Source: Climacium dendroides
Lineage: Eukaryota > Streptophyta > Bryopsida > Hypnales > Climaciaceae
DNA: 64,000 bases
Assembly (NCBI GenBank): GCA_950106755.1
Contig: OX467083.1
Span: 29,445,029-29,509,028 of the forward strand
Direction of reading: 5' to 3'
Below the pieces are notes generated by a model, which was given only the letters and a program-made list of their open reading frames with translations, made no database searches and was not told where the DNA came from. The position numbers were made by a program, and so were the translations under genes. Within the stretch, counting starts at the first letter, position 1; each line of letters opens with the position of its first letter. Positions 39,893-52,800 of the stretch are shown one piece after another.

Positions 39893-42433
39893 TCACTCGG
39901 CGGTCCAGCTCTGCTCCACAATCTCACGTACCCGGCGGTTGTACTCACGACGGTTCTCGCTGTACATACGAGCGGCCTCGGAATTGGCTGGTGAATTCGG
40001 GTTGGGATCACACAGCAAGGACTGCACAAAAAAAAACTGCGTCAGCGAAGGACCTCCTACACATCGTAGTCCTCGTCCTCAAGTCATAACTAGGAAGAGA
40101 TAGAAACACTTCGCAGACACAAGGTAAAACCCACAGCACTAGTAAGCACCATCATCTCATTGCAACATTCATGACGACTCCATGCAGAGAAAACAAAATA
40201 AAGAAGAAGAACCTGCAGTCGTACATGAGCTACAAGTTACAGATCGAACTCATTATACACAGCAACACTTGGCCATTGCTGGGACGAAACAACAATTCGG
40301 AAACACAGAAGAAATACCCAAAGGCAAGAGTCGGAACTGACTGACGGTCGATAAAGCAGTCACCTCAGCTCACCTGAATCGAAGTGAGGATCGCTGCCAC
40401 ATCGTAAATGGGACTCCACTGATTCTGAAGAATGTCTAAGCAGATGCTGCCGTCCGCATATACTGATTGGACAAAACCAAAAAGGACTTAGAACAGAACT
40501 ACGCAACAAAAGGGCTCACCAAATCTCAGATTCCAACAACTCACAAACCATGGTCTAAATCGCACGCCACACAACGCAAGTGACGCACTCTCGTTCAACA
40601 AAACCTCTTAAGCAAGCAACACTGGACAAAACCCTAATTCACTCAATGCAAGCAGCACGATCGAATACAGATATAGAAGACAGAACCACAAGTACGTGCT
40701 GTCCATCGACACCCTCTCCTGCTCACTTTCAACTCAATGCGGAAAGAACTCCCAGGAAACCATAGGACCTAGACGCAAAGACCTACTACTTCACTGAGCG
40801 CTTACTGTTGGGATGAAACATCTTCGAGACAAAGCGCACTGTTGGTGGCTTGTTCGGATAATCTTCGGTAAATTGCAACGTCAACTTGAACGTCCCTGCC
40901 ATTAGCAAACCAACACACGCACAACTCAGATACTTCGTAGACCCCAGTTCTAAATACACAGATCAGTCAGATGGTGAAATAACTACTTCTACAGCTGCTG
41001 AAATGTGACGAGCTGTGACTGCTTCCGACGATAGCACAAGCCCAGATGACACGAAACGAGTATGTCCGCAGCAAGTGCATGCGGACACCAACCCGGCAAG
41101 ATCGCCTTGCCAGATCGAATATAAACCAGTTACAGCCTCATGGGCGAACCACCGAAAACAATTCGGGAGAATACAAATAAAAAATGCAAATAGAGTTAAA
41201 TTAGTGCCGACATACCTCCGTCCCATGGCGTGTCGTCAGGGCTGAGCAAAGACAAAAACAGAAATTAGTTGTAGAACATCGTATTGCAAACACAATGGCA
41301 AACAGAGCGGCATGAGAAGTCTGCACCCTAGACAAGGTTCACTTCTCCACGAGCATCATTTTGCACGCCCAACAAATCAATAATTTCCATAATAAAGACT
41401 CGAAAGAGAAAGAAGATGTTCATAAAATCTGAGCTTCTCACACTTCCATAACTCAACCAGAAACACAAATTTCGAACTACCCTGCCTTGAAAAAGAAACT
41501 AGAACTTAACAGTTGAGTTCAAAGACAGTTCACCACTTCATCATGACCGGAAAAGACTCCAGTGCGGAAAAAGGAATTGCAGAGGATCAGCATAGGGTCA
41601 CTCAGAGTACAATTCAGACATGGCAAAATACAAAATTGCATCAGTCACCTAAAGAATCACAAAAACTAGGTTTACCTCTCTAAACTTAAGAAACCCTAGG
41701 TGTTCTGAATGACACGCAATTACATCCTTCAGAAAATCGAACAAAGCAATAAACCTGACCTCGCTGCACCATTGTCAGCACTAGAACCCATCAAATTACA
41801 TGTTCAGCGCCACAGAAGGTTCAAACAATCAAAATTCAAAAACAAGAACGTCCTGCCGCTGCCGTGCTACTCTACCCCAAAACCGCACAAATCACAAAAC
41901 CAAGTCACAACCAAAACTGAACCCTACAATCCACAGTCCGGTCTGACACGCCACAATCCTTCAAACCCCAAAACTCAAGAAACCCTAGCTGTTCTGAATA
42001 ACACGAAATTACATCCTTCCAAACATAGAACAAACCAGAAAATCTCACCACTACACCATTATCGAGCACAAGAACATTCAATTACACGTCCAAAGGCACA
42101 CAAACACGTCCAAATACTCAAAAAAACTCGAAAACTCGAAACTTGAAAACAAGAACGTCCGCCAACCCGATTTCCACTGTAACAAAATGGCGCGACATCA
42201 CTACACCAAACCACAACCCAAAGCAAAGATCAACACTCCGCTGTACGCGCCGTAAATTCTGCTAAAACGACGTACTGACACAATTAGGTGACGAAGGCAG
42301 GCAAGTACCCGAAAATCACTGCGTTCCAGAACATGATGTTGTTATCCTGCGGCGCGCCGCTGATGCCTGCGGGCGGATCATGTTGCAAGCGCTTGAAGTC
42401 ACGCATCAACCTCTTGCGGGAAGGGGTCGACAT
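39893..42433 (-). CDS. UBC2: RAD6/UBC2-type ubiquitin-conjugating enzyme E2, copy A
   Basis: E2 enzyme that takes ubiquitin from E1 and, with RING E3 partners (HUB1/2-Bre1 or N-degron E3s), monoubiquitinates histone H2B or marks N-degron substrates. It acts in nucleus and cytosol. Five exons: 42433-42309, 41241-41216 (only 26 nt), 40895-40806, 40462-40374, 40021-39893. Total 459 nt, exactly the 152 aa of plant RAD6 homologues. The active-site Cys is in [17 protein letters not shown] and HPN precede it. The N-terminus is [17 protein letters not shown]. The only difference from copy B is residue 35 (NNIMF here, NNIML there). Leu is usual in the family and lies in the conserved core beta-sheet region. 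All other exon differences are silent. Confidence 0.96.
41690..42115. repeat. Tandem duplication inside intron 1 of UBC2-A
   Basis: A ~125-bp block beginning AAACCCTAG(G/C)TGTTCTGAA and continuing through ATTACATCCTTC and CACCATT occurs at about 41690-41815 and again at 41979-42115. Copy B has it only once (about 46756-46890). Confidence 0.75.
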
Positions 42434-42830
42434 GATTGCGCCTGCTTGTGCTCCGCCTCCAACACGACCAGCCCTTAGAGCATGATCAATCCTAATCTAC
42501 AGAGTAAGATGAAAACCTCGTGAGCAAGCGAGGGAAGCGAGTACAAGCAAGTAAGTCGTCTTCTTCCTCGTCCTCGCTTCCTCCGGCTCCTGGAGCTCTT
42601 GTTGCTGCTCCGGCGTGTCTGTCTTGTGTTGTCCGTCCTGGCGTGTGGCCTTCCCTTCGTCTTATGGAATAACTCTGGGCTGGGCGGCTGCGGCCGTGCC
42701 GGCGTCAGCCAGCGGCGATGGCAGCGGCCGATTCCGGAAGAAACTGATTCCCTTCCTTAGGGGGAGGTGTCCCTACTCTGCTTTTCTATCTCCCATTGGG
42801 TGGCCCCGGGCCTTGTCTGCCGTGTCACCT

Positions 42831-44229
42831 CACCTACTTAATTCTCCATCACATGGAATAGAAAAGTGACATAAAAATGCCTATTTGTACAATTTCAAAC
42901 TATATTGACCCATTTGTGTTCCATGGTTTATTATATTAAAATGTCCCATCTTGAATTGAATTGTCCAAAGTTTCCACAATCTATCAATACACATTTGGCT
43001 TGCTGCTATAGGATACTTTTTCAATAGAATCTTCACTAAGTTCAACTAGAGGCAAAATTTAGAACTTACTTTTAGTTTCCAAGATTTTCTTGTATCATAG
43101 AAATGCAAATCATTAAGTAAGATTGATATAATCATAGAAAATAAGAAAAAAATGAAACAACCAAAATAAACATAGGCATTGAAATAGCCAAAAAAGCAAA
43201 ACATGAATCAAACAAGGAATAGAAGGAATGAAAGCACCACAACAAAATGGAGACCTTGATAGGTGAATAGGATGAACAAGAAAATACAAAAGTAACAATA
43301 GATAATTTGAACAAGGACAAACCAAACTAGTGGAAGAACCATGTTAGATGAATAAGTCATAATTAGACTACCCTATGTTCATATGAGATTCATTGAAAAA
43401 TAATTCAAAATGTAATTAAATATGATAAATAATGAGATTTTCAGAAATTATAATCTTGGCATAATTGAATAATATAAAAATATTAATAAACATAATTTAT
43501 ATATTAAAAAATCAATAAAAAATAATATACATATCAAGATGATTGCTTTATAAATGTAAAAAAATTCATAGAATACAAAAGCTTACTAAACTTAGTCCTT
43601 TTTTCCCCTTGAAGAAGGATTGTGTTCATTGAAAGGGATTGAAACTTAACCAATTCTCCTACTAATTTAATAAGTTGAGAGGACCCTACTACTAAAGGTC
43701 ACAAAAGATTCAAGGAGGACCTTGCTAAAGGTCATGAAATATTCGAAGTTGTGAAATGAAATCCCAAAAATTCTAAATCAAGTTAATGAAAGGATTCAAT
43801 CCCCCAAAATGAATGATTTTGTATGGAGTCAAATGAATCCGACCCCAACCTTGACCCCAACCTCCAGTACTGCAGTATTGATGTGCACAATACCTACCCT
43901 CAACTCGCACTGTCGTAATAACTCTAACCCTCTTAAACCAACTTCTTGAAAATAACGTTATTAAGAAAAAAAATTAATAACGATTCATCGCTCCAAAATA
44001 AACGCTGCTTCCAAGAAAAATCGAAGGCCAAATCTAAATGAGAACAAAATTTGCATCAATGAATGAAACTCTACAATGATATTAAGATACTCTACAATGA
44101 TATTAAGAGAGAGTCCGATTAAAAAGGTCAGAGTGTACATAAATTGCCAACATCACAATTGCGATCATGAAGCGCTTGATCAATCTGACGTGAGTACACA
44201 TCAACTACCACAAACATTCTCAAGTGTAG
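42831..44229. other. AT-rich spacer between the two UBC2 duplicates
   Basis: Minus-strand frames near 43113-43325 are hydrophobic but low-complexity. No gene recognised. Confidence 0.5.
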
Positions 44230-47200
44230 CAACTCGTAGGAGTCGTAGCACTGTACCCTATACTCTCCGTGAGAACGCAGAGAAGCACAGAACAGGTGTA
44301 GATCTAAAACTTACTTAGGCATATAGACTTATACAGCTCATCTTGGACCCAGATTCAAAGTTGCTCACACAAGGAGAATCCAAAAGTGGAGTGAAAAGCC
44401 AACGAGTGCTCATAAAAAGGCACCATCAACAGACTGATCCACGGTACGAAAGCTAAGTTTACACAGACGATTGACCGTCACACCGACAATGCCAACTAAA
44501 CATCTCCACTCCAACTCCAGGTCACAACTTCAACCTCGACCTGCCATTATTGTTGAAGCCACACCAGGGATAAGAAATACCGACGCCTAGAAGAGCTCAA
44601 CAATACCAGTAATACGGTGATACGTAGTGCAGTCCACGAGTTTCTGCTTGCAATATCGTAACTCGGCTCTATCCAAGCTCCAAGCTTCGAAATTTCCCCA
44701 GGTAATTGAAAACTAACTTTGCTCTTCAGGTGGGCAACCCGAAACGAAACGTGCTTCGGAAACACAACAGGTCACTCGGCGGTCCAGCTCTGCTCCACAA
44801 TCTCACGTACCCGGCGGTTGTACTCACGACGGTTCTCGCTGTACATACGAGCGGCCTCGGAATTGGCTGGCGAATTCGGGTTGGGATCACACAGCAAGGA
44901 CTGCACAAAAAAAACTGCGTCAGCGAAGGACCTCATACACATCGTAGTCCTCGTCCTCAAGTCATAACTAGGAAGAGATAGAAACACTTCGCAGACACAA
45001 GGTAAAACCCACAACACTGGTAAGCACCATCATCACATTGCAACATTCATGACGACTCCATGCAGAGAAAACAAAATAAAGAAGAAGAACCTGCAGTCGT
45101 ACATGAGCTACAAGGTACAGATCGAACTCATTATACACAGCAACACTTGGCCATTGCTGGGACGAAACCACAATTCCGATACACAGAAGAAATACCCAAA
45201 GGCAGGAGTCGGAACTGACTGACGGTCGATAAAGCAGTCACCTCAGCTCACCTGAATCGAAGTGAGGATCGCTGCCACATCGTAAATGGGACTCCACTGA
45301 TTCTGAAGAATGTCTAAGCAGATGCTGCCGTCCGCGTATACTGATTGGACAAAACCAAAAAGGTCTTAGAATAGAACTACGCAACAAAAGGACTCACCAA
45401 ATCTCAGATTCCAACAACTCACAAACCATGATCTAAATCGCACGCCACAAGGCAAGTGACGCACTCTCGTTCAACAAAACCTCTTAAGCAAGCAACACTG
45501 GACAAAACCCTAATTCACCAAATACAGATATGGAAGACAGAACCACAAGTACGTGCTGTCCATCGACACCCTCTCCTGCTCACTTTCAACTCAATGCGGA
45601 AAGAACTCCCAGGAAACCATAGGACCTAGACGCAAAGACCTACTACTTCACTGAGCGCTTACTGTTGGGATGAAACATCTTCGAGACAAAGCGCACTGTT
45701 GGTGGCTTGTTCGGATAATCTTCGGTAAATTGCAACGTCAACTTGAACGTCCCTGCCATTCGCAAACCAACACAGGCACAACTCAGATACTTCGTAGACC
45801 CCAGTTCTAAATACACAGTTCAGTCAGATGGTGAAATAACTACTTCTACAGGTGCTGAAATGTGACGAGCTGTGACTGCTTCCGACGATAGCACAAGCCC
45901 AGATGACACGAAACGAGTATGTCCGCAGCAAGTGCATGCGGACACCAACCCGGCAAGATCGCCTTGCCAGATCGAATATAAACCAGTTACAGCCTCATGG
46001 GCGAACCACCGAAAACAATTCGGGAAAATACAAATCAAAAATGCAAATAGAGTTAAATTAGTGCCGACATACCTCCGTCCCATGGCGTGTCGTCAGGGCT
46101 GAACAAAGACAAAAACAGAAATTAGTAGTAGAACATCGTATTGCAACAACCAATGCAATTTCAAGGAACGACAAACAGAGCGGCATGAGAAGTCTGCACC
46201 TTGGACAAGACCACTTCTCCAAGGAAAATCGTTTTCACACCCGAACAAACGATTCTGAAGACTCTACACTGATCCTAAGACCAGAGAGACTACCACATCA
46301 ATTACTGATTCAAAGAACCAGACACTGAACGCATGCACCAGTGATGTCCCAAGGCACTGTCTAAACGAGAGGATTCTGCAAGGACACTATTCCCTCACAC
46401 GCAGACACAATGTCCTCAGGTAGAGACATAAGGCGGTACGTAACAAAGGCTTAGCAAGAAGGAAGACGTCATTCGTAAAAGCGAAAATTCCCACAGTTCC
46501 ATGACTCACCCGTAACATAAATTTCGAACTACTGAACCTTGCAAAAGAACCTAGAACATAACATTCAAGCTTGGAGACAGCTCACCACTTCATAAAAACC
46601 GCTCGTCTTCTCCTCTCAAAAAGACTGGCGCGACGAAGGATTTGGAAAGACCAGCATAGACTGACTTAAAGTACAAATTCAGACACGGAAACACACGAAA
46701 AATGCATCGGTCACCTACAGAATGACAAACAAAGTCCACCCCCCTAAAATTCAAGAAACCCTAGGTGCTCTGAACAACACGAAATCACATCCTTCCCAAA
46801 ACCGAACAGAGCAGCAAATCTGAACTCGCTGCACCATTGTCGAGAACTGGGGCCGTTAATTGCACGTCCACAGACACGCAAACACATCCCTATACTCAAG
46901 AAGCTCATAAAACTCAAAAACTCAAAAACTCAAAAAAAGAACGTCCACCAACCGGACTCCTGCTGTAACAATTTGGCGCAAAATCACTACACCAAACCAC
47001 AACCCAAAGCAGAGATCGACACTCCGCTGTGCGCGCCGCAAATTCCGCAAAAACGACATACCGACACAATTAGGTGAGCAAAAACAAAGGACGAAGACAG
47101 GCAAGTACCCGAAAATCACCGCGTTCCACAGCATGATGTTGTTGTCCTGCGGCGCACCGCTGATGCCTGCGGGCGGATCATGTTGCAAGCGCTTGAAGTC

Positions 47201-47590
47201 ACGCATCAACCTCTTGCGGGAAGGGGTCGACATGATTGCGCCTGCCTGTCTCCGTCGCCACCACCTCCAGCCCTTAGAGCATGATCAATCTTAAACTACA
47301 CAGCAATATGAAAACCTCCGGAGCCAGCAAGTACAGCGAGTGGGGTCTCGTCGTCTTCTTCGTCGTCCTCGCTTCCTCCGGCTCCTAGAGTTCCTCTTGC
47401 TGCTCCGTGTCTGGTGTGCTCTGCGTGGCCACCTCCATGTCTTATGGAATAACCCTGAGCCGCGGCGGACGTGACGGCGTCAGTCCACGTCCGCCGGCGG
47501 CGATGGCACCGTCCACTTGGTGACGCCATCAAGCGTCTCTCTGCTTTCTATCTTCCTCTCATTTTGTGGACCCCGGGACCCTCGCTTTTT
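44230..47590. repeat. Segmental duplication, copy B (contains UBC2-B)
   Basis: Direct copy of about 39310-42830. Exons 2-5 with their introns and the 3' flank are nearly identical to copy A. Intron 1 and the 5' flank are clearly more diverged. Confidence 0.9.
44772..47233 (-). CDS. UBC2: RAD6/UBC2-type ubiquitin-conjugating enzyme E2, copy B
   Basis: Same enzyme as copy A, with five exons and conserved phases: 47233-47109, 46098-46073 (26 nt), 45752-45663, 45340-45252, 44900-44772. Total 459 nt, 152 aa. It has the family-typical Leu at residue 35, so this may be the less altered copy. UBC fold motifs are [11 protein letters not shown] (split over three exons), [23 protein letters not shown] with the catalytic Cys, and the helix [18 protein letters not shown]. 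The C-terminus is EQSWTAE; the yeast-type acidic tail is absent, as in other plant members. The two genes are arranged head to tail about 2.3 kb apart. Confidence 0.97.
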
Positions 47591-47599
47591 TATTTCACT

Positions 47600-49880
47600 C
47601 ATTTTAGGCAGTGCAGAAAGCGAAATTCATGAAAGTGGATGAAACTTGTAATCTATGGATGAAATTTTATGTATTCATCCAAAACAATGTACATTCATCC
47701 AAAATAGAATGATATTGTTGGAGATTTGGTAGCAAATTGGCAATTTCAACTATTGGGATTTGAGTATTTCATCCAAGATTCCCTATCCAAAAAAATCATT
47801 GCTTTTCAGCAAAAAAATCGTTCAAATTAAAAACCTTAATTAATCCTCCAAGTGCTTAAGCAACTTTTGATTGTTGCCCGACTTGGGACAACATTTTTGG
47901 GGGCAAAAAAAAGCTTTTTTTCAAAAAAAATTTCAATTTTTTAATAGATTGGGTTGTCTTTCAATATTTACATTCAAAACTAAGATTGCTACATTGTTAC
48001 AGTCAAATAGAAATAATAAGAGACATAGTACAAAGTGCTTAGAATTTGCATAGTGTTGAAAAACTTATTATTTGTGGAAAGTGTTGGTGTTCTCATTTTT
48101 AGATCTTATGCATTTTTTCACAAACCAATAGAAACTACAATTTTGACCAATAATCAAAAATTCAAATTGTAAAGATAAAAAATTATATAGTTGGTGAATT
48201 TTTGAAGTTATATTTTCAAAATTCATTTGAATAGAATCTAAAAATAATTTTATAATTTTGACCATACAAATACTTTCTACTTCTCATGCTTTATACTATC
48301 TTCTTTGATGCAAACTTCAAAAAAATTATAGAACTTATATTTTATAACACATTTGTGTTTTGCTCAAATCCCTTGGGTTTTTAGGAGTTAAAATCACTCA
48401 ATAGTGTGTTCATTAAGTTAGAAAATAACTAGATGCTTGTTGCAAAAAGCTAAATGTGAACGTTAAATCAAGGCATTATTTTTTTAAAATTACAAATTAA
48501 ATTTTTACTAGCAATCTTTTTAAGCTAAAGGTGGTTTAAAACAAATATATTGATCAATTTTTGGGTGACATGGAGGCATTTGAAATGTACAACATGAAAT
48601 CATGGAAGTTTGAAGTTTCATAACTATAACATCATCACTCAAGCCATGACTACTTGTAGAGCCATTTTTGCCTACATTTGGACCTTGAGGCAATTTCAAG
48701 AGCAATTTGATTTGAACCTTACATGGCCATAAGTTTTCTAAAAGAAGCTAATAGAAGTTGAAGAATTTTTGGAATCAACTATTGAGAGTTGAAGCATTTA
48801 TGCTTCAAAGGAGTTTCTAGTAGGACATGTGTAGAAGAAATGAAACCAATATATTTGTTATTACACCTCTTTCATGTTGCATACAAAACAAAATTTCTCA
48901 AGAAATGAAATGCATTAGGACCAGTCATCACTTTGCCATTGAAAGAACTTATTAGACTATTTTATTGACTCTCAACCCAACCCAATGATGTAGAAGTACA
49001 AAAGACTACCACCTTTATTACCTCTTTTTCACCTTTGAGGAAAGCATTGACAAAAGCTACATTTAGAATGAATGTGAAAAACTTAAGGACATTACTCCAA
49101 AAGCGAGCAAGTACAACAGGGACAAAGCCTCTGGTGGCATATCTGTTTGTTCTCCTGACCCCAAAGTGTAAAGCGCCCCCAAATTGTCAGTTTCTGAGAT
49201 AACTGATGGCGACTGCTTCCAAACCTTGCGCACGATTCCAAGTCCCAAATTTACTGTTGGAACCCAACAAGACTGGGTGAGATGAATCGGTGATATGAAA
49301 ATTGAGAGTCTCAGACAGAACCAATCCTGCGTTGAAGTACTTTTCGCGGTAAGATCCTTCTCCTATCATACATATATTTAAGTGCTATAAACTAATACAA
49401 TTTTCATGTTAAGTGCTTGCAAAGTATGACAAACAATGGAGCAGTCAGTGCACTGCAAACAACGTACAGAAAAACTTTAGCCATGCAACTAAGCGGACTT
49501 AGCAAATTTCACGAATTCAATTAAATTTCCAATATTCAGTCCAAAACAGCATTAGAACTGTATCCTCCCTACAACCTAGACCTGCCACTCATGAAACGAC
49601 TTGTGTGTGACCTTCCCGACTCACCACTATCCTGATCGTTGTTCCTCAAACCAAAAGAGAGTCTCCGTGAAGGAGTTGCTTCTCTCCATAGCTACAAATG
49701 TACAGATAAACAGTAGTAATTAGATTTTACAGGGCAGAAATATTCAACTCCATAGCAACTGGTATTGGAAGATGAGAGCAGATAACACGTTCCGTGCTTT
49801 CAGTATTCAAATAACAATTGAAGAAGTCAGAGCAAATTTCTACAGTTGATATGAAGCTGTATTGTACGTAATGAGGGTGG
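47600..49880. other. AT-rich intergenic region; distal part may be SFR2 3' flank
   Basis: Positions 47600-49040 are AT-rich without features. A more balanced stretch at 49060-49370 (minus frames of about 60 codons, no known domain) could be a 3' UTR or terminal exon of an alternative SFR2 transcript. No gene is supported. Confidence 0.45.
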
Positions 49881-49884
49881 TCAT

Positions 49885-52800
49885 CTATGTAGCGGGCAGA
49901 GGTGGCGTTGATTTCTTCTGCTGCTGCGCCTCTTGCTTGTTCTTCTTCTTGCGGAACATGGCACCCTCACGCAAGTAGCGTACTGCCGAGCTTACAGGGT
50001 CCTGCAGACCGTCCACCTCGTACTTTCCAAAGCGCCAGTCCCGGACTGCGAAGGGGCGGTCCATTGGTACATCCAGACCCCCTGTTACACATACAGACAT
50101 TTATTAACGTCTGTTCTAGCCATTGTCACAACCAAAGACAGTAAGAAGAGTCTGATGGGGGCTTAGTTTTAATACACTCATCAAATGACTTTCAGTAAAA
50201 TAACACACTTGTCACACAGTCAAGTTATGTCAAAGTGAAAAGTTTGGACACCAGGTGGTAAGATGCTATAGTTTGAGCTACCCTTGGAGCCTACTTTCAG
50301 AGATAAATGCTACGACAAGGACCCGAAAAAATTTAAGAAGCAAGGTACTGCACATTATCACACTGACTAACTAATAAGTGCCTGAACAAGAAATAGGAGT
50401 GCACTTTGGAAGCTTATAACCGATTATAGTATCTTCCAAAACCTATCCTGAACTTCAAAAATGAAGGGCATAATTACTTCTTTCTATTCGTAAATTTTGA
50501 TACCTTGAAGGTTCATAAATGATCTTTTTAAGTTCCTATAAACATGAACATGGCCGCTTCTGACCATTCAGGCACTTAAAAGTTGAACCTTTTTAAAAAT
50601 ATATAGAGAAATGGAATTGACGAAGAAAAAGAGCGTTGAAAGTTTATCTTAACCCGTCTTAACCCTTCTACAATACCCAATTTTCCAAGTTAGATTACTC
50701 ATCTCCAGGGTGACAAGCGTAAGAATAACTCTGGTCTTAAGACCAGTGCGAATCAAGAGTAGCCTACTAACTATGCCGAGTAAACGCAGATAGGGTGTGC
50801 TACCCTTGAATTTTCCAGTGTACATGTCAGCTGCCGGGCGTTTACGGATAGTTGAACTAATTTTGAAGAACGAGGTACAGGGTGCTAAAAAATTGTTAGA
50901 ATTTAGTTAGAAAATAGGAACTTAAGTGAAATGAAACAAGCTTCGTACCTGCAAACATGAGGCCCATGTCATTGGTTTGTCGACAAAATGGTCTCGTCTT
51001 GCCCTTCCTAGCTTGGTCCTGAAGATCTTCCCATACTGCGTTCCGCTGCTCCTTCGTCACCTTTCCGGTCTTAGACAACTGCAACGAAACATTTCGTTGC
51101 ACTTCGTTAGCAGTTAGCTATTAAAATCGATCTTAGCCAGCAATAAACAAAACAAAAAACGATCAAAGGAACCTAGTCTAAAAATAATTTCATGCTAATG
51201 AGGATATTATCAATACCTCCGTGTAAAGATAATATGAAGGACGAGGATTACGAGCCAGGTTTTTGTGTCGGTCCACAGCAACCAGACCGAACTTGGGACC
51301 ATACCCATCGGCCCACTCCCAGTTGTCTGAGATGGTCCAGAAGCAGTAGCCTTGAACAGGTACGCCCTGCATCCAAGTCGTTGCAACAAGTATGGATTAC
51401 ATATACTACTAACAGATCTACGAGGGCAATGAGTCACTCAGTGAAGGCCACTTTAAGATGATTGAGTTACTTGGTTGAAATTCAAATCAGAAGTCAAATA
51501 AAACGTATGAGGACGCCTCCGTACGATCACTGGTTCACATTTAAATCGAAAGAAACATAAAACTTAGATGGAGACCTCCATATGATTGCTGTGTACCTGA
51601 TCCATGGCTGCTCGGATAGCAAGAAGATGCTCAATAATGTAGGGTCGACGAATGTAGTCGGTAGCGTCTGACACACCGTTCTCTGTGATGATGAACTTCA
51701 TGTCGTGTTGTTTGTAACGTTCATGAAACTGCATCAGCATCCTGTACAGTCCATCTGGGTAAACACCTCGTCCAGATTCGCTGTATTCGTCATTCTCAAC
51801 ATTTTTCAGACCTGGTGCTGAAATTACCTCCTGTAAGGACAATAAGAGAGTTAAGTCACTCAAGTGACGCCAAAAAAAAAGAGAATAAACAGTGCATTGC
51901 TGCCCAGCTCATTTTCAAGCAGGAATTGAGCTGGAATGCAATGCAGAAAACTTTCGTCTACTGAAAGGAAACTGACCTGGCCATAATAGTTGATGCCCAT
52001 GAAGTCACATTTGTGTGCCACGTCATCACAGTACGCAAATCGTGTCATCCAATTGCTGAACACCACCAAAGGTGTATCAAACAACCCATAAGGTCGCATG
52101 AAGGACACGTGATGAGATATTCCTACTCTTGCCGGCTTCTTCGTTTTGCTGCTCGAACACACCACCGATTATATAAGTACAGACACGACATAACTCACAT
52201 ACAATGGAAACGAACCGTGCTAAAAAGTGTCGCAAACCAGGGAAAAAAATTGGTTACTACAATTATGTGAATTAAGGAAGATCGTAGAATCAAGAGGCCA
52301 AAAAAGAAGATGGGAAATGGAGATACCTGCTCTTGTGAATAATATCATAGGCGTCAAGGTGAGCATCAGCCATTGCTTTCATGACGACCTTAAACACTCC
52401 TTTCGGCATGGCAGAAGTGACTTGCTCCAGCATGTCGGGATCACCTCCCGGCCAAGCACCAGCGCAGTAGGTCAACATGGCAAACACATGGGGTTCATTG
52501 AAGGTAATCCAGTAGTCCACAAGGTCTCCGTATTTATCCACTACTAACCTGCAGCACATCAACAAATCTCAACAACGTGCTTACTGAAAATGCAGTAAAA
52601 ATAAAACCACCACAAGGCCATGCGTACATACTAGGGAGTAATTGAAGATTGAAAGAAAATAAAACGCTCGGGGCCCAGAATGAAAATACGCAAAACTACT
52701 AGAATCAGAAAAACAGAAAGTAATGCCAGTTAGAAACTGCTATGATTATGAACCAGTGTGTTAGAAGATGACCTTGTAAAATCTAAGAAATACTTGATGG

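Larger units (their letters stand above)
39310..42830. repeat. Segmental duplication, copy A (contains UBC2-A)
   Basis: Direct duplicate of about 44230-47590. It includes 3' flank, all exons and introns, and the 5' flank to the CCCCGGG near 42808. Exon 5 is offset 4879 bp and exon 1 is offset 4800 bp; the difference comes from indels in the introns. Confidence 0.9.

Noticed and set aside
41709..42146. 145-codon plus-strand frame
   Set aside because: Lies inside intron 1 of UBC2-A, antisense, in low-complexity A/C-rich sequence; not kept in copy B.
43113..43325. Hydrophobic minus-strand frame resembling a membrane protein
   Set aside because: Composition follows from A-rich plus-strand repeats; no charged flanks, no second frame support, not present in the duplicate unit.
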